From positions 1 to 53,220 of the forward strand of contig NZ_JAMJXC010000026.1 in NCBI RefSeq assembly GCF_023571765.1: a DNA stretch of 53,220 nt, given 5' to 3'. The notes beneath the pieces were generated by a model that was not told where the DNA came from, searched no databases, and worked only from the letters and a program-made list of their open reading frames with translations. Made by a program: the position numbers and the translations under genes. The stretch is from Xanthobacter aminoxidans. GTDB lineage: Bacteria; Pseudomonadota; Alphaproteobacteria; Rhizobiales; Xanthobacteraceae. Shown here piece by piece: positions 8,247 to 16,241 of this stretch (position 1 is its first letter; each line of letters begins with the position of its first letter).

Positions 8247-8876
8247 ATGGCTTGGACACATGACGAAATGGCAGCCATTGCCGCGCTTGAGCTTCAAGAC
8301 GGGGATTATGTGAATCTCGGGATCGGACTGCCGACGAAAGTGGCGCAGCACGTTCCTGATGGAGCGAAGGTGTGGCTCCACTCGGAGAACGGCCTGATCG
8401 GTATCGGCCCGTTTCCCTTCGAGGACGAAGTGGATATGGACCTGATCGAGGCTGGCAAGCAAACGGTCACGATCGTTCCCGGTGGATCAATCTGCTCTTC
8501 CTCTGAGTCTTTCGCGATGATTCGTGGCGGGCACCTCGATCTGACGATCCTGGGAGCGATGCAGGTGAGCGCCACCGGGGATCTCGCAAACTGGATGATC
8601 CCCAAAAAAATGGTGAAGGGCATGGGCGGCGCCATGGACTTGGTAGCCGGTGTTCGCCGCGTGCTTGTCGTCATGGAACACACGACGCGGACTGGCGAAT
8701 TTAAGATTCTGGACGAGTGCACATTGCCGCTGACCGGTAAGGCGGTTGTCGATCGCATTATTACAGATCTTGCTGTGATCGATGTAACCGATAAAGGTTT
8801 GGCCGTCAGAAAACTTGCGCCAAACGTAACGTCGGAATTTGTGCAGTCTAAGACCGAATCCGTCTTGCTATTCTAG
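8247..8876 (+). CDS. 3-oxoacid CoA-transferase subunit B
   Basis: A 209-residue catalytic subunit. It has GIGLPT (25-30) and the ENG motif with the catalytic glutamate at residue 47 ([10 protein letters not shown]), which forms the glutamyl-CoA intermediate in this family. [20 protein letters not shown] and [12 protein letters not shown] are also typical. ATG 8247 is preceded by GGAGG six bases upstream and overlaps the operon junction with subunit A (stop and start one base apart). A longer frame from 8202 is unlikely. All catalytic features are present, so the enzyme should be active. Confidence 0.92.
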   Translation: MAWTHDEMAAIAALELQDGDYVNLGIGLPTKVAQHVPDGAKVWLHSENGLIGIGPFPFEDEVDMDLIEAGKQTVTIVPGGSICSSSESFAMIRGGHLDLTILGAMQVSATGDLANWMIPKKMVKGMGGAMDLVAGVRRVLVVMEHTTRTGEFKILDECTLPLTGKAVVDRIITDLAVIDVTDKGLAVRKLAPNVTSEFVQSKTESVLLF

Positions 8877-8957
8877 ACGCGAGCTTGACAGCACGGGGGT
8901 ATATCGGGCCGGCCTGTTGACGAGACGGCCTAAGAGCGCAGGCGGGGCAAAGATAAG

Positions 8958-9836
8958 ATGAGCATCGCGAAGGTGGCGTTTATCGGCGCGGGGAGCATGG
9001 GCGCTCCCATGGCCATGCGTGTGAAGGAGGCCGGCTATCAACTCACGGTTTGCGATCCGAATTCCGACGTGGTGGATCGGTTCCGCAGCGTTGGCGCCAA
9101 CATAGCCAACACTGCTGCCGAGTGTGCCGCGGCGGACGTGGTGATCGTGCTCGTCGCCAATGACGAACAGATATTCGATGCCACGATCGGACCGAAAGGC
9201 ATCCTGCATGGCATTCCGTCGGGACACAGCCCGGTCGTGTGCATCATGTGCACGACCCATCCTGAAACCATCAAACGTGTGGCAGGTCCGCTTGTCGCCG
9301 CCGGCGCCAGGGTGATGGACGCGCCGATCAGCGGCGGGATTGTCGGGGCGCAAAAGGGGACGCTGACCATTCTGATGGGGGGCGAGCGTGAAGACTGCGA
9401 GCTCGTTAGCCCGTTGATGCGGGTTATGGGGAAGAACGTCTTTGAGTGCGGTGATCTGGGTTCCGCAGAAGTGGTCAAGGTAGCAAACAACGCAATCTGT
9501 ATCGCGGTCCAATTCCTGACCGCAGAGGTGATGGATCTCGCTGAACGGCAAGGCGTGTCGTTCGAGAAGCTCGCGCCGATCCTGAACGTGAGTTCCGGGC
9601 GCAACTTTCTAACGGTCGATGCCGAAGAAGGCCGGCATCAGTACGCCGCCTGGGCTCGCTCGCCTGATGCTTTCGGTTCGTTAATGAAGATCCTGGCCAA
9701 GGATCTGCACTTGGCTGAAAATTTGGCCGCGTCAGCAGGTCTGCAACTCAATCTTCTCAGTCGAATTGCAGATTATGCCGATTACGTAGATTCCGGAACT
9801 TTCGAACGATGGCAACGGCACGGTAAGTTGCCGTAG
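8958..9836 (+). CDS. 3-hydroxyisobutyrate-dehydrogenase-like NAD(P) enzyme
   Basis: A 292-residue beta-hydroxyacid dehydrogenase-family protein of normal length. It has the Rossmann motif GAGSMG (10-15), the substrate loop DAPISGG near residue 120, and the catalytic Lys in EVVKVANN near residue 172. The C-terminal helical domain ends with KDLHLAENLAASAG. Members oxidise beta-hydroxyacids or reduce aldehydes with NAD(P). In this operon it could oxidise a hydroxyacid released after ring or C-C cleavage. It starts 81 bases after subunit B with no obvious promoter between. The exact substrate cannot be read from the motifs. Confidence 0.87.
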   Translation: MSIAKVAFIGAGSMGAPMAMRVKEAGYQLTVCDPNSDVVDRFRSVGANIANTAAECAAADVVIVLVANDEQIFDATIGPKGILHGIPSGHSPVVCIMCTTHPETIKRVAGPLVAAGARVMDAPISGGIVGAQKGTLTILMGGEREDCELVSPLMRVMGKNVFECGDLGSAEVVKVANNAICIAVQFLTAEVMDLAERQGVSFEKLAPILNVSSGRNFLTVDAEEGRHQYAAWARSPDAFGSLMKILAKDLHLAENLAASAGLQLNLLSRIADYADYVDSGTFERWQRHGKLP

Positions 9837-9879
9837 TCATCCAGATCGACGAATTGACCAATTTGACCGCCATGGAAGC

Positions 9880-10308
9880 ATGACAGCACGCATGGAACGC
9901 AACAGCGATTATTTCGGCATCGAAGTTCCCTTCATGCGGCACATTGGCCTCGAGCCGGTATCGATGGGTCCAGACATCTGCTCGACTCGTCTGCCGCTCA
10001 ATACAGAAACTGTAAACAGCAGAGGCGTAGTCCACGGCGGCGCATTAATGAGCGTCCTTGACTTCACACTAAGTGCTGCGGCGCGGAGCCACGCTCCGCT
10101 CAATTACAGCGTCGTGACAATCGATTTGGCAACCCATTTCCTCAATGAAGCCAAATCCGAACTATGGATCGAGGGACGCTGTATCCGGCGGGGGAGGTCG
10201 ATTGTTTTCTGTGAGGGCGATGTGCGCGACCGGGATGGCCAGCTTGTCACTATCGCGCGAGGCGTCTTCAAGCTGCTTGATATCGATCGCGGCCACCGTG
10301 GCCGATAG
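9880..10308 (+). CDS. PaaI-type hotdog-fold thioesterase
   Basis: A 142-residue hotdog protein with the PaaI-family signature GVVHGGALMSVLDFTLSAAA (near residues 48-67) and the central strand YSVVTIDLATHFLNEAK. Such enzymes hydrolyse acyl- or phenylacetyl-CoA thioesters in the cytoplasm and recycle CoA when a pathway stalls. It begins 43 bases after the dehydrogenase gene. Family Asp or Glu catalytic positions are plausible (the Asp in SVLDFTLS) but cannot be assigned with certainty. It probably clears dead-end CoA esters or releases the product acid. Confidence 0.82.
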   Translation: MTARMERNSDYFGIEVPFMRHIGLEPVSMGPDICSTRLPLNTETVNSRGVVHGGALMSVLDFTLSAAARSHAPLNYSVVTIDLATHFLNEAKSELWIEGRCIRRGRSIVFCEGDVRDRDGQLVTIARGVFKLLDIDRGHRGR

Positions 10309-10429
10309 CGGAGTTGCATGATTGTTCTTGCTCCGACGGTCTCGCGGGAGAAAAACCGCCTTCGCTTCGATTCAGCCAACAAGCCAATCTTCACTTCCTG
10401 CCGGGATAAAGCCGAGAGAGAATGTAATT

Positions 10430-11212
10430 ATGAGACAGTTTCAAGACATTATTTACAGTGAAGACGGCCCCATCGCGATGATTACATTGAATCGGCCCGA
10501 GGATGGGAACATGTTCACATCGCAGACGGCGCTTGAAGTGCGCGACTGCATCAACGAGATCCGGCGGGAAACGCGCACCCGCGTGCTGGTCATCACCGGC
10601 GCCGGGGACAAGTTTTTCTGCATTGGCGGCAGCAAGGAAGGGCTTCCCGACACGTTGATGTATGAGGGTACGATCCCAACCGTCGAGATGTACGAGGCAA
10701 TCGACAAGCTTCAAAAGCCGGTAATCGCCTGTGTCAATGGCTTCGCCGTCGGCGGCGGTAACGTCCTTCAGGTCGTGTGCGATATCACCATTGCCAAGGA
10801 AAGTGCTGTCTTTCGACAGGTTGGCCCAATGATGGGAAGCTTCGACGCGGGTTACGGAACCTGGTATCTGGAAGACCTAGTCGGCAAGAAGCGCGCGAAA
10901 GAGATGTGGTACCGCAACCCAAAGCTTACGGCTCAAGAGGCGCTCGAGTGGGGTCTCATCAACCACGTAGTGCCCGACGACAAACTCCGCGAGTTCACAC
11001 GACAGATCGCGCTGGAGATCGCGGATCGCGGACCTTATGCCCTAGCGGCAATCAAAAGCTCCTTCCTGGCGCGACATGGTGGCGTTGCTGGCTTTGCAAG
11101 GGTAGCTCATGATCTGATGCTGCCGACCTATCTGCAAACGGACGAGCATGAGGAGCTTAATAAATCATTCAAGGAAAAACGGCGACCAGATACTACTAAA
11201 TTCGGACGCTGA
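10430..11212 (+). CDS. BadI/MenB-like crotonase (putative 2-ketocycloalkane-carboxyl-CoA hydrolase)
   Basis: A 260-residue enoyl-CoA hydratase-superfamily protein. The stretch FRQVGPMMGSFDAGYGTWYL followed by VGKKRAKEMWY is characteristic of the MenB/BadI branch rather than ordinary hydratases. MenB closes a ring and BadI opens a 2-ketocyclohexane-carboxyl-CoA ring hydrolytically. The oxyanion elements GGSKEG and NGFAVGGGNVLQVVCD are present. ATG 10430 is chosen because homology starts there (FQDIIYSEDGPIA); an upstream in-frame start at 10322 is unlikely. With a CoA-transferase, dehydrogenases and a thioesterase, a hydrolytic ring-opening or C-C cleavage role is a reasonable inference. Simple hydratase activity is the alternative. 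Confidence 0.82.
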   Translation: MRQFQDIIYSEDGPIAMITLNRPEDGNMFTSQTALEVRDCINEIRRETRTRVLVITGAGDKFFCIGGSKEGLPDTLMYEGTIPTVEMYEAIDKLQKPVIACVNGFAVGGGNVLQVVCDITIAKESAVFRQVGPMMGSFDAGYGTWYLEDLVGKKRAKEMWYRNPKLTAQEALEWGLINHVVPDDKLREFTRQIALEIADRGPYALAAIKSSFLARHGGVAGFARVAHDLMLPTYLQTDEHEELNKSFKEKRRPDTTKFGR

Positions 11213-11291
11213 TTTTAATACCTAGGAAGTAAGCTATAAAATCGCGTCTTTTACTTACTGCATCGATCAGGCTGAACATGGGATTACGTCG

Positions 11292-12023
11292 ATGATAAAT
11301 TCCGGTTCGGCAATCCGTGAGCGGGTATTGATCACCGGCGGCAACGCCGGCATCGGGGCAGCCATCGCGACGTGCTGCCGCCAGGAGGGGTGGGATCCGG
11401 TAGTGATCGACCGTGCCGTCGACCACTCGCCCGGCGCCATTCAGGCTGATCTATCCGATCCCGCGGATACAGCGCGGGCCCTGAACCTGGCGCTTTCGGG
11501 GGGGCCGATCACCCGCTTGGTCAATAATGTCGGCACGGTGGTGCCGGCAGCGGTGGAGAACCAGACTCTGCCTGAGTTCGATCTGGCTGTCTCCTTGAAC
11601 TTGCGCTGCGCGTTCCAGTGTCTGCAGGCGGTACTGCCAAGTATGAAGGCTGCCGGCTTCGGCCGGGTGGTCAACCTGTCTTCGCGCGCCGCGCTGGGCA
11701 AGGAATTGCGTACAGCTTATGCGGCAACCAAAGCAGGACTGATCGGCATGACGCGGGTCTGGGCGCTGGAGCTGGGGCCGCTGGGCATCACCGCTAATGC
11801 TGTAGGTCCGGGGCCGATCCGCACCGAATTGTTCGAACGTGCCAACCCACCCGACTCACCTCGCACCCAGGCCATCGTGGCCGCCGTCCCGGTTCGGCGG
11901 CTCGGAACGCCGGACGACGTGGCCCACGCGGCGGTCTGGCTGTTGGACGCCCGTAGCGGCTTCGTCACGGGCCAAGTGCTCTACGTCTGCGGTGGCATGA
12001 CCGTGGGCGCGGCCGGCGTCTGA
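11292..12023 (+). CDS. SDR-family oxidoreductase (FabG-like)
   Basis: A 243-residue classical SDR: TGGNAGIG (15-22), NNVG (78-81), SS at 130-131 and the catalytic pair Y143-AAT-K147. The C-terminal part (TPDDVAHAAVWLLDARSGFVTGQ) is normal. It lies 79 bases after the crotonase gene and ends the operon. Its C-terminal third is the sequence found fused to the subunit A fragment in the inverted remnant at 6345-6514. It probably interconverts a hydroxy- and keto-intermediate (possibly the beta-keto ester used by the crotonase), which is inference. Confidence 0.87.
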   Translation: MINSGSAIRERVLITGGNAGIGAAIATCCRQEGWDPVVIDRAVDHSPGAIQADLSDPADTARALNLALSGGPITRLVNNVGTVVPAAVENQTLPEFDLAVSLNLRCAFQCLQAVLPSMKAAGFGRVVNLSSRAALGKELRTAYAATKAGLIGMTRVWALELGPLGITANAVGPGPIRTELFERANPPDSPRTQAIVAAVPVRRLGTPDDVAHAAVWLLDARSGFVTGQVLYVCGGMTVGAAGV

Positions 12024-12404
12024 GAGACTTCTCTGATGGGGTTGATTTGGTCAAGCGTAACCGTCGTCTTCAGGCCAAGTGGCCAAATGCATGCTGCGTT
12101 GAGTAGCCGGTGAAAGTCGCGACGAGCCTCGGCGCGTCCGGGGAAACCATCTGGGTCCAGCTCAAGGGTGTTCGCGAAGACCGGCACCCATCGCCAGGCG
12201 GGATTGGTGCGCCTGCTTGCTGGCACGTCGCGGATCGGTGGCAGTAAGACCAGAGATTCTGAGGCCTCGTTCGGCAGGAGTCGCTCCAACCGTTGCAGCG
12301 GAGAGGGACCGCGCCGGAGCTGTGCCCGGCGAACCATGATCGACGCCGCTCGGCGGCCGGGGCCGGCAGGAGCTTTCCGCGTCACCTACCTGCCGCCCCT
12401 GATG
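12024..12404. other. Gene-poor stretch between SDR and IS66 remnant
   Basis: No convincing complete gene. A minus-strand frame at about 12030-12190 reads [20 protein letters not shown] and looks protein-like, but I recognise no family and it may be a decayed fragment or chance in high-GC DNA. The left end of the IS66 element probably lies here, although no terminal repeat could be fixed. Confidence 0.3.
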
Positions 12405-12602
12405 ACAAGAGGGGATTCGAGCGCAGGATTTGTTCCGGCTGTGATCGTGCCGGAGATCGCGGCAGCGACCGGCCCGCTGACGGCGGACGGCAGCGGCCGG
12501 ATCGAGATCGTGATGGCGAACGGGCGGCGTGTGATCGTGAACCGAGATGTCGACGTCGAGGCTCTGCTCCGGATCGTGCAAGCGCTGGAGCGGCTTGCGT
12601 GA
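12405..12602 (+). pseudogene. tnpA: IS66-family tnpA, 5'-truncated
   Basis: The frame ends with [20 protein letters not shown] and then [15 protein letters not shown], the standard C-terminus of IS66 TnpA. TnpA also has an N-terminal helix-turn-helix; no such sequence is visible upstream of about 12405 in any frame, so the gene has lost its start. Its stop overlaps the tnpB start by four bases (GTGA), the normal translational coupling in these elements. Confidence 0.6.
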
Positions 12603-12946
12603 TCCCGGTTCCGACGGGCGTCCGGGTCTGGCTGGCGACGGGTTACACGGATATGCGCCGGGGCTTCCCGGGCCTGTCGCTGCAGGTGCAGGAAGTGCTT
12701 CGCCGGGATCCGCTGAGCGGGCATCTGTTCTGCTTTCGGGGGCGCCGTGGCGATCTTTTGAAGGTGATCTGGCATGACGGCCAGGGCGTCTGTCTGTTCA
12801 CGAAGCGGCTGGAACGGGGCCGGTTCCTGTGGCCGAGCCCGGCGGACGGAGCGGTGACGATCTCGACGGCACAACTCGGCTATCTTCTGTCCGGAATCGA
12901 TTGGCGCAATCCTCAGGAAACGTGGCGGCCGACCCGGGTCGGCTAG
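12599..12946 (+). CDS. tnpB: IS66-family accessory protein TnpB
   Basis: A complete 115-residue TnpB starting at GTG 12599 ([20 protein letters not shown]) and ending [17 protein letters not shown]. It has [18 protein letters not shown] and TKRLERGRF. The length is normal for the family. The start codon overlaps the tnpA stop. It is needed for IS66 transposition but is not the transposase itself, and its neighbours tnpA and tnpC are both broken, so the element is probably immobile. It is a different copy from the fragment at 207-461. Confidence 0.88.
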   Translation: MIPVPTGVRVWLATGYTDMRRGFPGLSLQVQEVLRRDPLSGHLFCFRGRRGDLLKVIWHDGQGVCLFTKRLERGRFLWPSPADGAVTISTAQLGYLLSGIDWRNPQETWRPTRVG

Positions 12947-12991
12947 CATTTACCTTTTGAAATCGCGAGTAAAATCTGATTCACTGGCGTT

Positions 12992-13832
12992 ATGATGGTG
13001 AAGGCTGACGATCTTCCTTCAGACCTCGCAAGTGCCCTGGCGGCGCTGCCGACCTGCGCCGCCGGCGGCGGTCTATTACGCCTCGGGCGACCGACGCGGA
13101 GAGCACCCGCAGAAGCATCTGGCCGGGTTCGCCGGCATCCTTCAGTGCGACTTTTACGGTGGCTTCGAGCCGCTGTTCGATCCGCAGCGGAAGGAACAAC
13201 CGATCACGCCGGCCTTTTGCTTTGCTCATGCGCGGCGTGGCTTCTTCGAGCTGGCCGATATCGCGAAAAAGACTCGTGACGGCAAGAAGGGCAAACCGGT
13301 CTCCCCGATCGCCTTGGAGGCGGTCAGGCGCCTCGACGCGTTGTTCGAGATCGAGCGCTCCATCAACGGGCGCAACGCCGACGAGCGGCGGGCTGTGCGC
13401 CAGGAGAAGAGCAAACCGCTTCTCGACGACATGCAGGCCTGGCTGCTCCGCGAACGCGAAACCCTCTCGCGCTCCGCCGAGGTCCTGAAGCCGGTCAACT
13501 ACATGCTCAGGCGCTGGGCCGACTTCGCCCGCTTCCTCGAGGATGGCAGGATCTGCCTCAGCAACAACGCCGCCGAAAGAGCGCTGCGGGGCATCGCCCT
13601 GGGACGGCGGAACTGGACCTTTGCCGGCTCCCAGCGTGGCGCCGATCGCGCCGCCGTCATGCTCACCCTCATCGCCACGGCCCGCCTCAACGATGTCGAT
13701 CCGAAAGCCTGGCTCGCCGATATCCTGGCCCGCATCGCCGATCTTCCCGCATCGCGTCTGCACGAACTGCTGCCCTGGGAATGGAAGCATCTGCGAGAGG
13801 CCGACAAGCCCGCCGATCAGCAGGCCGCCTGA
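12992..13832 (+). pseudogene. tnpC: IS66-family transposase tnpC with internal deletion
   Basis: ATG 12992 opens MMVKADDLPSDLASALAAL, the usual TnpC N-terminus, but after about 19 codons the sequence jumps to the C-terminal half in another frame. That half begins APPAAVYYASGDRRGEHPQ and continues through GGFEPLFD, HARRGFFELADIA, the conserved LSNNAAERALRGIALGRRNW and a normal C-terminus (stop at 13832). The deleted part (roughly 230 residues) contains much of the DDE domain. The protein cannot be an active transposase. The right end of the element probably follows within 13833-13910. Confidence 0.75.
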
Positions 13833-14160
13833 CCCCCACGCCGCACCATCATAGCGCCAACATCGCTCGCGCGCGGGCACCTAGCCCCGCGGCCCTCGTC
13901 GTATGCGTACGGCGCAAATGGACGCGCGGCTTGTGATCTTCCTCCCGCCCGTAATGGGCGCTTCGCGCTGCGGGGTACCGTCTTGGCCTATCCGCTTCTT
14001 CAGACGAATGGAGTTTGGCTCTCCACCCGAGCCTCGCCGCTGCTCTCTACGCCGTCCAGGAACCGCAGTGCTGCCTCGATGAGGTTCGGCTGCGCGTTCG
14101 AGAGGACACCGGCGCCCACTTCGTATTTCGACGTTCCTTGGCGTCGGCGCCGCACTCCTC

Positions 14161-14541
14161 GTGCCGTGCACCGCCACAGCCTTGAATCGGCAATTGGAGC
14201 CGATCCAGCCGGGGCTTTACTCTTCCGGGCAGGAGGGCGGCTGCGATGACCCGGACAGCAAGGACACGATGCTGATCACTAGGTCGGAGATCCATCAATA
14301 CGAAATCCATTGCCGCATTCGGCGCATATCGGCCCAGGGGTATTTCTGCGTGATCGATACCGACTGCGACTCCGTGGGAGAGAGGGGAACGATCAAGTAC
14401 GAGATTGCGCCGCTCTATCTCGGCACCCTAGCCGTGCAGATGCGGAAAGGTGGCCTGATGATCGCGACGGGAGAGCCGCTTCTCTACCGCCTGTGTCCGG
14501 TTCGGCGGGCCAGTCCCAAGGCCGATGACTACTCTCGCTGA
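14161..14541 (+). CDS. Hypothetical exported Cys-containing protein, start uncertain
   Basis: The frame open from 14083 to 14541 has no family I recognise. In-frame sequence before GTG 14161 reads STFLGVGAALLVPCTATAL, a good signal peptide, so translation probably begins upstream of 14161. The only candidates there are non-standard codons (for example ATT 14125), so the gene may be 5'-truncated by the IS66 insertion. The mature part has several Cys residues (GGCDDPD, IHCRIRR, YFCVIDTDCD, RLCP) and a repeated pattern of short beta-strand-like segments, suggesting a disulfide-bonded periplasmic protein. It is 21 bases upstream of the next gene. Confidence 0.5.
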   Translation: MPCTATALNRQLEPIQPGLYSSGQEGGCDDPDSKDTMLITRSEIHQYEIHCRIRRISAQGYFCVIDTDCDSVGERGTIKYEIAPLYLGTLAVQMRKGGLMIATGEPLLYRLCPVRRASPKADDYSR

Positions 14542-14562
14542 TGACCTGACGGAGGTTGCACG

Positions 14563-15024
14563 ATGACCATGGATCCGACAGGCGGAAACAATGGACCCGA
14601 TGAGAAGCGGGAGAGCGGGACGGAACGCCAGCAGCAAACACCATGCGTCGGCATCTTCTGGTTCGTGATGCAGGCCGGCCGGCCCGAGCTTCTCACCTGC
14701 CAGACGCCCTGGCGGGACGCGGAGGACTATGGCGACTTCAAAACCGAGGCGACCGCACACTATGATTTCTGGCCCGGGCTGCGGAAAAGGCTGAAGCTGG
14801 TAGGCGAGTATGAGGACTGGCCGCGTGGGCGTGTCGTCTACCATGTGCGCGACGCGGTCTTCACCGCCTATATCGATCGGCAGCTTGCCGGCGCCGCATT
14901 CCGCGCGGTGATCCTCGACGCCTTCCATCTTCAGCCTGAACGGACCCGCTTCGCTTTCGACGCCCATTACAGCGGCGCGAAATTCAAGGTGTCGGGCCGG
15001 CCCGTCCGCTCAAGTGCGTCTTGA
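14563..15024 (+). CDS. Conserved-looking hypothetical protein
   Basis: A 153-residue soluble protein with a good ribosome site (GGAGG) before ATG 14563. The N-terminal 28 residues are polar and probably disordered. A compact domain follows, beginning CVGIFWFVMQAGRPELLTC and continuing with YEDWPRGRVVYHVRDAVFTA. The spacing of TPWRDAEDYGDFKT and EDWPRGRVVY suggests a real conserved domain, but I cannot assign a family. It forms a pair with the exported protein upstream. Together they look like cargo between IS66 and the region 4 cluster. Confidence 0.6.
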   Translation: MTMDPTGGNNGPDEKRESGTERQQQTPCVGIFWFVMQAGRPELLTCQTPWRDAEDYGDFKTEATAHYDFWPGLRKRLKLVGEYEDWPRGRVVYHVRDAVFTAYIDRQLAGAAFRAVILDAFHLQPERTRFAFDAHYSGAKFKVSGRPVRSSAS

Positions 15025-15149
15025 ATTCCCGCCAGATCGATGACCGTCGACCTGGAGCTCCTGAAGCCGTACCGCCCCGGTAGCTGGCCGGTGCGGAACA
15101 GCTCCTGCGCGCACGGAAAGCTGGGATTGCCGCGACCGCTTGGTGGGCC

Positions 15150-15290
15150 TCACAGCCTGATGTCGCCGGGATTCCCGCGGGCTAGGATCTCGATGCCCTT
15201 AAGCTGCTCGGCATTATCTGTCAGCAGCTTCTTCCAGGCGCCGTCGCGCTGGTCTTTGTCGAAGCCGTAGATGATGAGACGCACCCGGTT
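15150..15290 (-). pseudogene. 3' fragment of an unrecognised gene
   Basis: A minus-strand frame ending at the stop 15150-15152 encodes RLIIYGFDKDQRDGAWKKLL and then EILARGNPGDIRL. The pattern (hydrophobic strand, then YGFDKDQRDGAW) looks like genuine protein sequence, but no start is present and an in-frame stop lies just upstream, near 15300. It is probably the surviving 3' end of a gene disrupted at this boundary. I do not recognise the family. Confidence 0.35.
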
Positions 15291-15308
15291 ACGGTGTGAC
15301 GCAGGCCC

Positions 15309-16196
15309 TCACCGCAGCAGGACGGGGCGCACCGGGGCGGCTGTTGCCCCTCGGAAACGCGGGGCGAGCATGGCAAAGCAGGACACAAACAGCCCGGCCT
15401 GAGCCACCTTCTCAAGGGCCAGATTCTCGATCAGGTAGACGCCATGCTCCACCAGCGCCAGCTGATGCACCGGCAGCAGGAGCCCCAGGTCCGGGTTGGG
15501 CATCACCTCCACGGCCATGTTGTCCGCTCCGATCGCCACCACGCCACGGGCGATCAACCATTCGGCTGCCGCGACATCGATGCCGGGTTCGCCCTCCAGA
15601 TAGCGCGCGTTGTCGGTCTCGAAATGGCGGCCCCAGCCGGTGCGGATCATGGCGACGTCGCCCGGCTCCACGGTGAAGCCGCCGCGCGCCGCCGCGCGCT
15701 CCAGGTCGTCGACGCTCACCACCTCGCCCGCGGCGAGGCCGTTTGCACCGCCCACGTCAAAGAGAATGCCGCGCGTCACCATGGGCGGGATGTGTTCGGC
15801 GCCGAGCGTCTCCAGCCCCCAACTGGTCACCTCCTCCTCGGCATCTCGCCCGCCGAACATGCGCGCGCCCACCGAGGCATGCCCCAGCGCATCCACATGG
15901 GTGCCCACGTGCATGGTCATCTCGACGCGCTCGAGGTTGGTCCCGACCTCGTTGCGCACACCGGCCTTGCGGCGACGACTGATGGTGTCGCGCCAACTGG
16001 CGAACATGGACATGAGGAAGGGCGTTTGGTTCGGCCGCATCATCGGCGCGCCGTAATAGATGTCGTGGCTAATGTCGTGGATGCCGCCCTCGCGGACGAG
16101 AGACAGCGCCGCGAGTGTCTTCTGGGGCGTCAGGTGTATCCCGGCGCCGTGCTCCTTGCGGAAATCCCACTGGGAATGGCAGTGGCAACACTCCAT
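15309..16196 (-). CDS. Cyclase-family metal-dependent hydrolase (kynurenine-formamidase-like)
   Basis: A 295-residue protein of the cyclase/arylformamidase family (PF04199 type) with the metal-binding motif HVGTHVDALGH near residue 115. A second conserved region reads GDVAMIRTGWGRHF. The C-terminal part includes GADNMAVEVMPNPD and HQLALVEHGVYLIENLAL, both typical. Family members hydrolyse amide or lactone bonds (for example N-formylkynurenine, isatin) with a divalent metal. ATG 16196 is preceded by GGAGAGGAA. The Cys/His-rich N-terminus (MECCHCHSQW) is unusual for the family and could bind a metal. It is the last gene of the minus-strand cluster, 45 bases after the sulfurtransferase gene. Confidence 0.85.
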   Translation of the reverse strand: MECCHCHSQWDFRKEHGAGIHLTPQKTLAALSLVREGGIHDISHDIYYGAPMMRPNQTPFLMSMFASWRDTISRRRKAGVRNEVGTNLERVEMTMHVGTHVDALGHASVGARMFGGRDAEEEVTSWGLETLGAEHIPPMVTRGILFDVGGANGLAAGEVVSVDDLERAAARGGFTVEPGDVAMIRTGWGRHFETDNARYLEGEPGIDVAAAEWLIARGVVAIGADNMAVEVMPNPDLGLLLPVHQLALVEHGVYLIENLALEKVAQAGLFVSCFAMLAPRFRGATAAPVRPVLLR

Positions 16197-16241
16197 ATGC
16201 GTTTCCTCTCCTGGCCCGGCCGCGATCATCAATTCCCCTCG

